Origin: CAYOEV01 sp964403075
GTDB lineage: Bacteria; Bacteroidota; Bacteroidia; Cytophagales; Cyclobacteriaceae
NCBI GenBank assembly: GCA_964403075.1
Contig: CAYOEV010000003.1
Span: 1-64,000 of the forward strand
Reading direction: 5' to 3'
DNA: 64,000 nucleotides
This document shows, piece after piece, positions 33,497-43,165 of this stretch (position 1 is its first letter; each line of letters starts with the position of its first letter). The notes below the pieces were generated by a model. It was given only the letters and a program-made list of their open reading frames with translations, ran no database searches and was not told the DNA's origin. The translations under genes and the position numbers were made by a program.

Positions 33497-34684
33497 ATGA
33501 AAACACTACTATTTCAGGCCTTGTTGCTGGTTGGAACTCAAATTTGGGCACAACAACCATTAACAACTGCTAATTTCGAATTATTTGGAGATCACATTTT
33601 CTTCCAAATCAGCGTAGATGGGTCAGAGCCGCTTGATTTTATATTCGATACAGGAGACGGCCTTCCGGTATTGGACATGGAAGTAGCGGAGCGTCTGAAA
33701 CTGGACCTTGACCATAAGTCAGTCAAAACCAGTGCCCAAGGATCAATTACCGGTGCGTTGATTAAACACAACTATATGGAACTGGATCAATTGAAGTTGG
33801 AGGACATTCCACTATATGCCACAGATTTAGATCATCTGGAGATCTCCATTGGTAGAGACATTGACGGTATTCTGGGGTATGATCTACTGGCGAAGTACGT
33901 GGTGGAAATCGACTATAACAACAGTCAGTTTAAGCTTTACGATCCCGATACTTATGTATACAAGGGAAGTGGGAAGGCCCATCATTTCCGAATGCACAAT
34001 TACATCCCTTACATCCCCTGTAAAGTGACCCTGAATAATGGGGAAGTCTTCGAGGGAAATTATTTTGTAAATACCGGAGCAGGAACCACAGTTGATTTCA
34101 ACACGCCTTTCGCCCGAAAAAATAATATGATTGAGAAAACCGGTGAACATTATTCATATCTGGTGAAGGGATTGGGGGATGCAGAATTCGTGCATTACGA
34201 AGGCAGATTGAAGGAGTTTGATATCGGGGAAGAGATTCAACTGCACAATCTGGCTGTTGGCATTTCAAAAGCTGAGAGTGGGATCCAGAACAACAAAAAG
34301 ATGGACGGCATCATAGGCAACAAAGTCCTCAAGCGCTTCAACCTGATTTGTGATTATAAAAATAATGACATCTACTTTGAAAAGCATAAGGACTACGATG
34401 AGGAGTTCCATGTGAATGCCTGTGGATTTGAGATTCAATATGCCACTTCGAAATTGGAGAAAGTGTTGGTACATAAAGTGTATGAAATCGGACCCGCTAA
34501 AAATAATGATATTGAAGCAGACGATGAGTTGCTGAGCATCAACGGAAAGTCGGTGGGTGAAATGACGCTGCCCGAGATCACCAAAGTATTGAATATGCAT
34601 GATACTTCTGTGGATATCACCATTAAGAAAAAAAGTACAGGAGAAATCAAGGAAGTCACCCTGGAATTGGACGATCTGATTTAA
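33497..34684 (+). CDS. Exported retropepsin-like aspartic protease with PDZ domain
   Basis: A 395-residue protein with a signal peptide (cleavage near IWA-Q, residue 20). The catalytic motif FIFDTGDG has DTG at residues 51-53; a second lobe has NTG at 192-194 (FVNTGAGT), so its equivalent Asp is replaced by Asn. A PDZ domain ends the protein (about 310-390; LLSINGKSVGEMT). The Bacteroidota family is annotated as aspartyl protease, with few members studied. The stop overlaps the convergent aminotransferase by four bases. Whether it acts as a dimer using only the first lobe is open. Confidence 0.85.
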   Translation: MKTLLFQALLLVGTQIWAQQPLTTANFELFGDHIFFQISVDGSEPLDFIFDTGDGLPVLDMEVAERLKLDLDHKSVKTSAQGSITGALIKHNYMELDQLKLEDIPLYATDLDHLEISIGRDIDGILGYDLLAKYVVEIDYNNSQFKLYDPDTYVYKGSGKAHHFRMHNYIPYIPCKVTLNNGEVFEGNYFVNTGAGTTVDFNTPFARKNNMIEKTGEHYSYLVKGLGDAEFVHYEGRLKEFDIGEEIQLHNLAVGISKAESGIQNNKKMDGIIGNKVLKRFNLICDYKNNDIYFEKHKDYDEEFHVNACGFEIQYATSKLEKVLVHKVYEIGPAKNNDIEADDELLSINGKSVGEMTLPEITKVLNMHDTSVDITIKKKSTGEIKEVTLELDDLI

Positions 34685-35877
34685 GGATTTCCGACCACGT
34701 CATCAATGGCCTGCAATACCAAATTGCAGGCTTTTTTTATTTCCAATTCCGTAATGATCAATGGCGGAGCAATGCGCATCGAGCGGTCATTGAAGAGAAA
34801 CCAGTCGGTAATGACACCCAGTTCGACGGCACGGTCAATGATTTTTTTCAACTGCATAAAGGAGTCAAACTCCAGGGCCATCATCAAGCCCAATGACCTT
34901 TTGTCGCGGATAGCGGGATGTTGCAGAAGTTGGTTGAACAGGGCATTTTTTTCCGGGACCGCCGTCATCAGTTGACCTTCACGGATCACCTCAAGTGTGG
35001 CCAATGAGGCAGCCGCGCTGACTGGATGCCCGCCAAAAGTGGTGATGTGCCCCAGAATAGGGTGATGGGTGAGTGTGGACATGAGCGCTTTGCTGGCCAT
35101 GAAGGCCCCGATAGGCATACCTCCTCCCATGCCTTTTGCGCTAACCACGATGTCTGGTACAATGTCCAGGTGCTCGAATCCCCAGAATCTCCCGGTGCGA
35201 CCGAAACCGGTTTGAATCTCATCCAAAATCAGTAAGGCGCCCTTTTCTAGGGTCACCCTTCGCAACTCTTGAAAGAATGCTTTTTCACCTGGCACAATGC
35301 CTGCTTCTCCTTGCACAGACTCCACCAAAACCGCAGCTGTACGTTCGTCAATGGCGTCTAAAACGCCTAGACAGTTATAATGAAAATGCTGAAATCCCGG
35401 TACAAGAGGTCTGAAATTTTGCTTAAACCCCTCATCGCCTGATGCAGAAAGGGCACCGTGTGAGGAGCCATGGTAAGCCTTAAATGCGGTCAGGAAATGG
35501 GGTCTGCCAGTGTAGCGCTTGGCCAGCTTCAGGGCTCCTTCAATGGCCTCACTGCCAGAGTTGACAAAGAAGGTTTGGTCGATGGGGTCAGGCAGGGTTG
35601 TGGCCAGGGCTTCGGCCAGCAATACCTGAGGGGCCTGCACGAATTCCCCATAAACCATGGTGTGCATGTACCGGTTGAGTTGGTCATGAATGGCAGCCAA
35701 CACGTGTGGATGCCTGTGTCCTACATTGCTGACACTGATGCCGGCAATGAGATCAATGTGAGCCTTCCCAGATGTATCGTAAAGATAAATGCCCTCGGCC
35801 CGGTCAATTTCCAATTGTAGCGGTTCGGTAGACGTTTGGGCGACGTATTGTAAAAAAAGCTGTCTGTTGCTGAGCAT
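34681..35877 (-). CDS. Class III PLP-dependent aminotransferase
   Basis: A 398-residue fold-type I aminotransferase of the acetylornithine/4-aminobutyrate/ornithine branch. Motifs: GIYLYDTSGKAHIDLIAG near the N-terminus, NSGSEAIEGALKLAKRYTG, LILDEIQTGFGRTG, and the PLP lysine in VSAKGMGGGMPIGA. It is the last of three genes, sharing one base with the C-terminal transketolase gene. Its exact amino-group substrate cannot be assigned; no arginine-biosynthesis genes are adjacent. Confidence 0.9.
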   Translation of the reverse strand: MLSNRQLFLQYVAQTSTEPLQLEIDRAEGIYLYDTSGKAHIDLIAGISVSNVGHRHPHVLAAIHDQLNRYMHTMVYGEFVQAPQVLLAEALATTLPDPIDQTFFVNSGSEAIEGALKLAKRYTGRPHFLTAFKAYHGSSHGALSASGDEGFKQNFRPLVPGFQHFHYNCLGVLDAIDERTAAVLVESVQGEAGIVPGEKAFFQELRRVTLEKGALLILDEIQTGFGRTGRFWGFEHLDIVPDIVVSAKGMGGGMPIGAFMASKALMSTLTHHPILGHITTFGGHPVSAAASLATLEVIREGQLMTAVPEKNALFNQLLQHPAIRDKRSLGLMMALEFDSFMQLKKIIDRAVELGVITDWFLFNDRSMRIAPPLIITELEIKKACNLVLQAIDDVVGNP

Positions 35878-36827
35878 TATTTTCGTTTTACTGCACGCTG
35901 GGCAGCAGCAACGATGTCAGAAATACCAAGTCCATACTTATCCAGCAACGCTTCCGGCTTACCACTTTCACCAAAACAATCACGTACAGCTACAAATTCC
36001 ATCGGATAGGGGTGTGTACGTACCAATAGTCCAGCAATACTTTCGCCCAGCCCACCGGCCAATTGATGCTCTTCTGCCGAGACGGCACATTTCGTCTTAG
36101 ACATAGATTCCAGGATGGCTGTTTCATCCAGTGGTTTGATCGTGTGCAGATTGATCACTTCTGCGCTGATGCCCATTTTTTCAAGTGTGGCTTCAGCTTC
36201 AATGGCTCGCCAGACCATGTGGCCGGTGGCGAAAATGGAGACATCTGAACCCTCAATCATTACATTGGCTTTACCAATTTCAAACTTTTGTTTGGGGTCG
36301 GTGAAAACTGGCCACTTTGGTCGACCGAATCGCAAATATACCGGGCCCTCGAAATCGGCGACGGCCAATGTAGCGGCTTTGGTTTGGTGATAGTCACAGG
36401 GGTTGATTACCGTAAAATTGGGTAGCATTTTTGTCATTCCCAGGTCTTCTAAAACCTGGTGCGTAGCACCGTCCTCACCTAACGTAAGACCCGCATGTGA
36501 GGCGCAAACCTTGACGTTTTTGTTTGAATAGGCGACACTCTGTCGCAATTGATCGTATACCCGGCTGGTGGAGAAATTGGCGAATGTACCGGTAAACGGA
36601 ATTTTCCCACCTATCGCCAATCCTGCGGCCATGCCAACCATGTTGGCTTCCGATATACCTGTTTGAAAGAATCTTTCCGGGAAAGCATCCTGAAAGGCAT
36701 TCATTTTTAAGGAGCCAGTGAGGTCAGCACACAAGGCCACCACATTTGGATGGGTTTTACCCAGTTCCAACAGACCGTCACCAAATCCCGATCTGGTATC
36801 TTTTTTTTCTTCGAAATTGTATTTCAT
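35877..36827 (-). CDS. Transketolase, C-terminal (pyrimidine-binding) subunit
   Basis: A 316-residue protein covering the pyrimidine-binding and C-terminal domains of transketolase (GISEANMVGMAAGLA; the conserved Glu for thiamine activation lies here; EEHQLAGGLGESIAGLLV in the last domain). With the upstream N-terminal subunit it forms a split transketolase, exchanging two-carbon units in the pentose phosphate pathway or acting in a related dihydroxyacetone-type reaction. Split versions are widespread in Bacteroidota and Archaea. The start is one base after the N-subunit stop. Confidence 0.93.
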   Translation of the reverse strand: MKYNFEEKKDTRSGFGDGLLELGKTHPNVVALCADLTGSLKMNAFQDAFPERFFQTGISEANMVGMAAGLAIGGKIPFTGTFANFSTSRVYDQLRQSVAYSNKNVKVCASHAGLTLGEDGATHQVLEDLGMTKMLPNFTVINPCDYHQTKAATLAVADFEGPVYLRFGRPKWPVFTDPKQKFEIGKANVMIEGSDVSIFATGHMVWRAIEAEATLEKMGISAEVINLHTIKPLDETAILESMSKTKCAVSAEEHQLAGGLGESIAGLLVRTHPYPMEFVAVRDCFGESGKPEALLDKYGLGISDIVAAAQRAVKRK

Positions 36828-36828
36828 C

Positions 36829-37677
36829 TCAGTAGTCTCCCAGGGTTTCTTCCAGTTGATTCAATGCTTGTGTCAGTTGTTCGTCATTTGGTGCTACCCC
36901 ATGCCATTTGTGCGAACCTTCCATGAAGTCTACCCCTTTACCCATTTCGGTGCGCATAAGAATAATTACAGGTTTGCCTTTTCCACTTCTTTTAACACCC
37001 TCCTCTATGACACTGTTGAGGTTGACCAGGTCGTTGCCATCGGCACTCAGCACGTGCCAACCGAAGGATTCATACTTGCCACGAAGATCACCCAATCCGT
37101 TGATTTCGTCTACAGGGCCATCAATTTGCTGTCCATTCCAGTCGATGAAGGCAATGAGGTTGTCTACTTGGTTGTTACCAGCAAATAGCGCGGCTTCCCA
37201 AATCTGTCCTTCCTGTTGTTCGCCGTCGCCCATCAATACGTAAACCAGTTTTTTATCACCGTTCAATTTTTTTGCCAAGGCCACACCAATGGCGATGGAC
37301 AACCCTTGGCCCAGCGATCCGGAAGCTACCCGAACGCCGGGCAGCCCTTCCTCAGTGGCCGGATGACCCTGCAGTCTACTGTTCAACTGGCGGAATGTAG
37401 CCAGCTCCTTGGGATCAAAAAAACCTGACCTGGCCAATACACTGTACCACACCGGCGAGATGTGGCCATTAGAAAGGAAAAACATGTCCTCACTTGTACC
37501 CTGGCTGTTAAACGACGGATTGTAGTCCATAAATTTTTGGTACAAAGTGACAATTAATTCGGTACAACCCAGAGATCCTCCTGGATGTCCGGATTGTGCT
37601 GCGTGAACCATTCGTACGATGTCTCTACGAACCTGGGAGCACATTTGCTGCAGCGCTTGCATTGATATTTCAGGCAT
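36829..37677 (-). CDS. Transketolase, N-terminal (ThDP-binding) subunit
   Basis: A 282-residue thiamine-diphosphate-binding subunit. It carries AAQSGHPGGSLGCTELIVTLY, GSLGQGLSIAIGVA and the ThDP/Mg motif GDGEQQEGQIWEAALFA followed by NLIAFIDWNGQQIDG. It is the first gene of the split-transketolase/aminotransferase operon. Lengths of both parts add up to a full transketolase of about 600 residues. Confidence 0.94.
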   Translation of the reverse strand: MPEISMQALQQMCSQVRRDIVRMVHAAQSGHPGGSLGCTELIVTLYQKFMDYNPSFNSQGTSEDMFFLSNGHISPVWYSVLARSGFFDPKELATFRQLNSRLQGHPATEEGLPGVRVASGSLGQGLSIAIGVALAKKLNGDKKLVYVLMGDGEQQEGQIWEAALFAGNNQVDNLIAFIDWNGQQIDGPVDEINGLGDLRGKYESFGWHVLSADGNDLVNLNSVIEEGVKRSGKGKPVIILMRTEMGKGVDFMEGSHKWHGVAPNDEQLTQALNQLEETLGDY

Positions 37678-37836
37678 GAAAAGGAGGTCAAATATCTAGC
37701 AAAAGTAATGAAATAGATTGGCTCGTTTTATCCCATAAACACTTAGGCTAAATACTTAACATCATTAAGCAATAAACCTGAGCCAATTCGCCTCATTATA
37801 ACAATAATTTTGTCTTAAACTTTAAAATAAACCACC

Positions 37837-38130
37837 ATGAGCAAGCTTGTCAAGACCAGGATATCCGGAGAAAAAACCGAAATAATTTATGAACTAGAGG
37901 TGCAAATAAATGAGGAAATCCTCTTAAAACTGTCGGACATGGGCACCTTGAGATGGCAAAAATTTTCGCGCTTTGATAAGCTACTCAATCCTCCTTTTCA
38001 AATCCAGGCGCCTAACAAAGGTTTCGTCGTCACCGGACGTATGGGAGAGCGTGTACTTTTTTGTCTGTTTACCGGAAAGGAACGCGCCTATCATCGTGAG
38101 CTGGAATTTAGATTACATAATGTTGCTTAA
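37837..38130 (+). CDS. Small protein of unknown function
   Basis: A 97-residue soluble protein with mixed strands and helices (KTRISGEKTEIIYELEV; GTLRWQKFSRF; VTGRMGERVLFCLFTG). No signal peptide. The upstream region has a TAATTTTG element at 37805-37812 that fits a Bacteroidota -7 box, without a clear -33 TTG. It lies 21 bases upstream of the M28 peptidase and may share its transcript. I recognise no family. Confidence 0.55.
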   Translation: MSKLVKTRISGEKTEIIYELEVQINEEILLKLSDMGTLRWQKFSRFDKLLNPPFQIQAPNKGFVVTGRMGERVLFCLFTGKERAYHRELEFRLHNVA

Positions 38131-38151
38131 ATTGAGTCCAAAAGACCCAAA

Positions 38152-39489
38152 ATGAGAATTTATACATGCGCGCTTCTAGTTTTTCTTTTCAGTGTTTCAG
38201 CTTCAGCTCAGCAGGACCAACGTATTTATGAAATTATTGACGAAGTAAGTGCAGATCGTATTTATAAGGACATTGAGCAGCTCGTAGGTTTCGGCACGCG
38301 GCACACCTTATCGGAGACGAAGTCAGACGTCCGCGGTATTGGTGCGGCCCGTAGATGGATCGAGTCGGAGTTTGAGCGCATCAGTAAAGACTGTGGCAAT
38401 TGTCTGGAAGTGGGCACCATGCGTACACTCGAAAAGGGGTATAAGGAAACGCGTATTCCTGAGGACACTGAGGTGGTAAATGTTTGGGCCATCAAACGCG
38501 GAAAGAAATACCCCAACAGTTACGTGATCATGTCTGGTGACATCGACAGTCGGGTGACGGATCCCTTAAATGCCACCGATGACTCTCCTGGCGCCAATGA
38601 CAATGCTTCAGGAATGGCCGCCGCCATAGAACTGGCAAGGGTGTTAACAAAGTATGATTTTGACCATAGCGTGATGTTGGTCGGGTTATCTGGTGAAGAA
38701 CAGGGCCTCTTTGGAGGCAAACATTTGGCGCAGAAGGCGAAAAAAGAGAATTGGACCATCGTTGCTGTGTTGAACAACGACATGATCTCCAACATAGAAG
38801 GAGTGGATAGGGTGATTGATAACCGTACGTTCCGTATTTTTTCAGAACCCACAAATCCTACAGACAGTGATCAGGTCAAGTATTTAAGGAGGTTTTATGG
38901 GGGCGAAGTAGATGGGATCAGTCGGCAGCTTGCCAGGTACGTGTACCGTATGACCCAGACCTACATGCCGGAAATGAACCCGATGATGGTCTATCGTTTG
39001 GATCGTTTTGGTCGGGGAGGTCATCATCGGCCTTTTAATGATGAAGGGTTTGCCGGCGTAAGAATAATGGAAGCCCACGAAAACTATAATCGCCAGCATC
39101 AAGATGTGCGCACCGAGGAAGGTATAGCTTATGGCGATGTGCTGGAAGGGGTAAATAAAGCATATGCCAAGAAATTAACTGCCGTCAATGCAATTACGTT
39201 GGCCGCACTGGCCTGGGCACCACCTGCACCCGAAAAAGTGTCTATTGGCGGTGCGGTGCAAGCGTCTACCACCCTGAAATGGACGAAGGTAACAGATGCG
39301 GCAGGATATAAAATCTACTGGCGAGATACCACCGCGCCGCATTGGCAGTACAGCCGCGAGATACCGAAGGATGCCACAGAAGTCACCCTTAAAGGTATTG
39401 TTGTTGACAATTACCTTTTCGGAGTGGCCACTATAGGTCCTGATGGCCACGAGAGTGTGGTCGTCTTTCCGAGTGAAGTGATGCGATAA
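38152..39489 (+). CDS. Exported M28-family metallopeptidase
   Basis: A 445-residue protein with a signal peptide (cleavage near ASA-Q, residue 19). The M28 di-zinc core includes GANDNASG (147-154), LSGEEQGLFGG, LNNDMIS and the late MEAHENYNR. At the first ligand position the family usually has HxD; here it reads SGDIDSR, so Asp replaces His. A fibronectin-III-like module follows (about 360-445; TLKWTKVTDAAGYKIYWRD). The family removes N-terminal or C-terminal amino acids outside the cytoplasm. A strong bidirectional terminator follows. Confidence 0.9.
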   Translation: MRIYTCALLVFLFSVSASAQQDQRIYEIIDEVSADRIYKDIEQLVGFGTRHTLSETKSDVRGIGAARRWIESEFERISKDCGNCLEVGTMRTLEKGYKETRIPEDTEVVNVWAIKRGKKYPNSYVIMSGDIDSRVTDPLNATDDSPGANDNASGMAAAIELARVLTKYDFDHSVMLVGLSGEEQGLFGGKHLAQKAKKENWTIVAVLNNDMISNIEGVDRVIDNRTFRIFSEPTNPTDSDQVKYLRRFYGGEVDGISRQLARYVYRMTQTYMPEMNPMMVYRLDRFGRGGHHRPFNDEGFAGVRIMEAHENYNRQHQDVRTEEGIAYGDVLEGVNKAYAKKLTAVNAITLAALAWAPPAPEKVSIGGAVQASTTLKWTKVTDAAGYKIYWRDTTAPHWQYSREIPKDATEVTLKGIVVDNYLFGVATIGPDGHESVVVFPSEVMR

Positions 39490-39650
39490 CCTTCCACGGC
39501 TGATTTGGAATTTGGCATCAGTTCCCAAAATTATTGTTTCAGCCCGGATGGGCCAGCCAGTGAGCTGGTGGTGAGTATGAATGTTTAAGCATACTGCGTA
39601 TGCCAGCGCCAGATAATCTGGACCATTATTCCCGTCTGGTTTGTAAAGAA
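39490..39650. other. Intergenic region with a short palindrome
   Basis: No gene seen. GCATAC/GTATGC with a 3-base spacer at 39589-39603 and CCAGC/GCTGG near 39553-39567 are the only structures noticed before the terminator. Confidence 0.4.
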
Positions 39651-39677
39651 AAAAGCCAATCGTCTTGATTGGCTTTT
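39651..39677. terminator. Bidirectional terminator between M28 peptidase and bcp
   Basis: AAAAGCCAATC and GATTGGCTTTT are exact 11-bp complements with a 5-base loop (GTCTT). The A and T flanks give a U-run on either strand, so it can serve both convergent genes. Confidence 0.9.
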
Positions 39678-39695
39678 GTTTTAAACCCCTACGGA

Positions 39696-40145
39696 TTAAT
39701 TCAGTATTTGTGCGGTATGGTCTTTGGTTTTGACCTTTTCGATCACTTCTTCAATTTTTCCTTCCTCATCTATGACAAAAGTGGTTCGTGCGGTACCCAT
39801 GTATTTTTTTCCGTACATGCTTTTTTCCACCCACGTGCCATATTTCTCGTGCACTTCCTTTTCAGTATCAGCAATCAGTTTGAATGGCAACTCATACTTT
39901 TCGATGAACTTCTGGTGTGACTTTTCGTTGTCGGAACTCACACCCAGTACCTCGTATCCTTGGGCTTGAAGCACTTTGTAATTATCTCTCAGATTACATG
40001 CCTCAACCGTGCAGCCGGGTGTGTTATCTTTCGGATAAAAGTATAGCACTACTTTTTTCCCTTTGTAGTCAGACAGTTTAATCGGGTGACCGGATTCATC
40101 TTTACTCTCAAAATCAGGGGCTAGATCGCCAGGTGATAAATTCAT
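39696..40145 (-). CDS. bcp: Thiol peroxidase of the Bcp/PrxQ type
   Basis: A 149-residue atypical 2-Cys peroxiredoxin. The peroxidatic Cys45 lies in TPGCTVEAC, with the resolving Cys50 five residues on, as in PrxQ/Bcp enzymes. It reduces hydroperoxides in the cytoplasm using thioredoxin, fitting the trxB gene at 20297. Full family length. Confidence 0.96.
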   Translation of the reverse strand: MNLSPGDLAPDFESKDESGHPIKLSDYKGKKVVLYFYPKDNTPGCTVEACNLRDNYKVLQAQGYEVLGVSSDNEKSHQKFIEKYELPFKLIADTEKEVHEKYGTWVEKSMYGKKYMGTARTTFVIDEEGKIEEVIEKVKTKDHTAQILN

Positions 40146-40227
40146 AATTGTTAATTGGTTTAATCAATAAGGGCCAACCAGCCATAAATTGTTCCCGTAA
40201 TGGAATGTTTTCGCACATTCAAATAGC

Positions 40228-41685
40228 TCAATATTTCCAAAACGAAGGTGTGAGCAGAACCAGCACGGTGAAAAGTTCTAGTCTGCCGACCAGCATCAAG
40301 AATGACAGGACCCATTTTCCTGGCGTACTGATCGTAGAAAAATTATTGACCGGTCCTACATCACCTAAACCCGGGCCTATATTCCCCAGGCAGGTGGCTA
40401 CAGAACCAATGGCCGTATTAAAATCGGCGCCGAGAAGGCCCATGACCACAGCTCCAATCGCAAAAATGATTATGTAAATGAATAGAAATGCGAGCACATT
40501 GAAAATAATATCCTTGGACACGGATTTTTGATTGAGACGTACGGGAATGATGGCATTGGAATGCACTTGACGTTTGAGTTCGGCGAAACTATTTTTTATA
40601 AGCAGCAAGTGTCGCACGACTTTCACCCCTCCTGATGTAGAGCCGGACGAAGCACCTACAAACATTAAGATGAGAAAAATTACCGTAATAAAAGATGACC
40701 ATGCCGTGAAATCACCAGTGATGTACCCAGTGGTAGTTACCACTGAAACCACCTGAAATAGGCCAAGTCTTATGGATTCTTCCAAGTCCCCACTGTTATC
40801 AAGGGCATACAAGGCACCACCAACTAGCAGGCCAAGTGTGAGCATGAAAAAGACATAGTATTTGAACTCTTCATTATTAACTACCCCCTTAAACTTTCTA
40901 TGCAGCAACAAATAGGTCACTGTAAAATTGGTACCGGCAAGGACCATGAAAATGATGATCACATATTGAATAAAAGGCGAATTAAAATACGCAATACTCG
41001 CATTTTTTGTGGAGAAACCCCCTGTTGCCATGGTGGTCAGGCTGTGGTTGATGGCATCAAAAAAGGACATACCACCTATCCAAAGCAATAAAAATTCTGC
41101 CGCTGTCAGCAGCATGTACACCAGCCATAGACGCTTCGCTGTTTCTTTTATTCGAGGCTGCAATTTATCCGGAGAAATGCCGGGTGCTTCTGCAACAAAC
41201 AGCTGCATGCCCCCAATACCAAGAAGTGGAAGTATTGCAACCGTGAGCACGATAATGCCCATACCGCCCACCCACTGCGTAAGACTACGCCAAAATAGGA
41301 TGCCTTTGTGTACCGATTCTATGTCTACCAGAATAGTGGCCCCAGTTGTGGAGAACCCGCTCAACGTTTCAAAAAAGGCATCAGTGAAATTATTTATGCT
41401 ACCGCTCAATAAATAGGGTAAGGTGCCGAATAGTGCCATGCTCAACCATCCAAAGGTGACTACCAGGTAGCCGTCACGTTTATTTAATTCTTTATTGGGG
41501 TGCTTGCGGGTGAGCAACCACATGAGAAAACCCACCAAAGAGGTGATCAAAAAAGAAGTCAGCAATGGCAGTATGTCACCTTCTTCGTAGTAGAAGCTAA
41601 ATGGAATGCAGGTGAGCATAAAAAATCCATTGATCAGCAGCAGGGTACCGATAATATTGATGGTGAGGCGGTAGTTGAAGTTCAT
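40228..41685 (-). CDS. trkH: TrkH potassium transporter subunit
   Basis: A 485-residue membrane protein of the TrkH/KtrB superfamily with four pore-like repeats; visible filter-region motifs include ETLSGFSTTGATI, MATGGFSTKNASI, VSVVTTTGYITGDF and the final ATCLGNIGPGLGDVG. It forms a potassium-selective channel/transporter in the inner membrane, gated by the TrkA protein encoded immediately upstream (one base between). The operon order trkA-trkH is typical. Confidence 0.95.
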   Translation of the reverse strand: MNFNYRLTINIIGTLLLINGFFMLTCIPFSFYYEEGDILPLLTSFLITSLVGFLMWLLTRKHPNKELNKRDGYLVVTFGWLSMALFGTLPYLLSGSINNFTDAFFETLSGFSTTGATILVDIESVHKGILFWRSLTQWVGGMGIIVLTVAILPLLGIGGMQLFVAEAPGISPDKLQPRIKETAKRLWLVYMLLTAAEFLLLWIGGMSFFDAINHSLTTMATGGFSTKNASIAYFNSPFIQYVIIIFMVLAGTNFTVTYLLLHRKFKGVVNNEEFKYYVFFMLTLGLLVGGALYALDNSGDLEESIRLGLFQVVSVVTTTGYITGDFTAWSSFITVIFLILMFVGASSGSTSGGVKVVRHLLLIKNSFAELKRQVHSNAIIPVRLNQKSVSKDIIFNVLAFLFIYIIIFAIGAVVMGLLGADFNTAIGSVATCLGNIGPGLGDVGPVNNFSTISTPGKWVLSFLMLVGRLELFTVLVLLTPSFWKY

Positions 41686-41686
41686 A

Positions 41687-43027
41687 TTAATGGAAAAACC
41701 GCTCGACTTTGCTTACGCAATCTTTTCGGGTAAGGACCACCACGCGATCTTTGATTTGAAAATAAAAATCGCCCCTTACCGTATGCCCCATACCTTTCCT
41801 TATTACGCCTCCGATAATTGCTGTTTTTGGAAAGTTGAGGGCACACAATTGATCTTTTAAAATTTTAGATTTATCCGTGACTTCAAATTCTAAAATCTCC
41901 GCATCCAGACCGTCAACGCTGGTCAAGTTGATCACTGTACCTCGCCGGATATACTTAAATATAAAGCTGGCAGCAATGAGTTTTTTATTAATGAGCGTAT
42001 CTACACCTATGTTCTGCGATAAGTGTATGTAGTCCATATTTTCGACTGCGGCAATGGTTTTCTTTACCCCACAGTTTTTGGCATTGAGACATGAAATGAT
42101 ATTGGTCTCTGAATTGCCCGTCAGCGCAATCATGGCATCCATTCTATCCAGGCCTTCATCTCTTAGCAATTCTGTATCTCGGCCATCCCCGTGAATAATG
42201 ATGACTTCTGGTATTTCATCAACCAGCTTGATACACTTGTCCTCGTCTTTTTCAACCAGTTTGATGCGATGCTTGGCAGACAGTAAGCGGGCTGTTTTTA
42301 CGGCCAGTTTACCCCCACCGAGTATTATTATGTTGTCCAGGTCATAGCTTTTTCTACCTGTAAGGGTCATGATTTTTTCAATACCGCCAATTTCACTGAT
42401 AAAATAGGCGTGATCGTTAAGCAGAAATTTATCCTCGCTGTGCGGTATGATGGTTTCGTCGCCTCGCAACAATGCGACAGTGGTAAAATCATGATCAGGA
42501 TTTAAATGTGCGGACTCCAGCAGTGTTTTATTAAGCAATTTCGAAGTTTCGTCGATGATGATACCCACCAACGACAACTTTCCTCTTTCAAACTCAAAGG
42601 TGTCGGTAAGTACGTTCTGTTTGATTAAACGGTCTATCTCCCTGGCTGCGAGCAATTCAGGTGAAACCAACTCGTCGACCCCCAGATCCTTCAAATCCAA
42701 CTTGTCCTTATTTCTTAAAAATTCAAGGTTTTCTATTCTGGCAATCGTCTTTTTTCCACCAAGTTTTTTTCCCATCATGGCCGTGAGGAGATTGGTTTCG
42801 TCGTCGGCTGTCACAGCGATTACCAAATCCGTTTTCTCGATTTGTGCACGTTCAAGAATCTTTATTGAGGTGCTACTCCCTGAAATACTAAGTACATCCA
42901 GATGTGTGACTGCATGATTGAGAATGCCTTGATCATTGTCTATAAGGACAATGTCGTGCTCCTCGAGTGCAAGTAATTTGGCCAGATGGAAACCCAAATC
43001 ACCGGCGCCGGCAATGATTACATTCAT
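41687..43027 (-). CDS. trkA: TrkA potassium uptake regulator
   Basis: A 446-residue cytoplasmic regulator with two RCK units. Each has a Rossmann NAD-binding motif (GAGDLGFHLAKLLALEEHD and ILGGGKLAVKTARLLSAKH) followed by a TrkA-C domain. Nucleotide binding gates the TrkH channel. It is the first gene of the pair and lies 138 bases from the FAH-family gene. Confidence 0.95.
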   Translation of the reverse strand: MNVIIAGAGDLGFHLAKLLALEEHDIVLIDNDQGILNHAVTHLDVLSISGSSTSIKILERAQIEKTDLVIAVTADDETNLLTAMMGKKLGGKKTIARIENLEFLRNKDKLDLKDLGVDELVSPELLAAREIDRLIKQNVLTDTFEFERGKLSLVGIIIDETSKLLNKTLLESAHLNPDHDFTTVALLRGDETIIPHSEDKFLLNDHAYFISEIGGIEKIMTLTGRKSYDLDNIIILGGGKLAVKTARLLSAKHRIKLVEKDEDKCIKLVDEIPEVIIIHGDGRDTELLRDEGLDRMDAMIALTGNSETNIISCLNAKNCGVKKTIAAVENMDYIHLSQNIGVDTLINKKLIAASFIFKYIRRGTVINLTSVDGLDAEILEFEVTDKSKILKDQLCALNFPKTAIIGGVIRKGMGHTVRGDFYFQIKDRVVVLTRKDCVSKVERFFH

Positions 43028-43165
43028 ACGCTGCTTTTTCGGGTGGTAAATCTAACTGACCGACATGAATTATGCGCATGAATTAAAAGCGAGTTGACCT
43101 GAATTGGAGGTTGCTTAGTTTAATGTCTGTCGGATTTTTGTGGCCGGACGGCTGACAATAACTCC

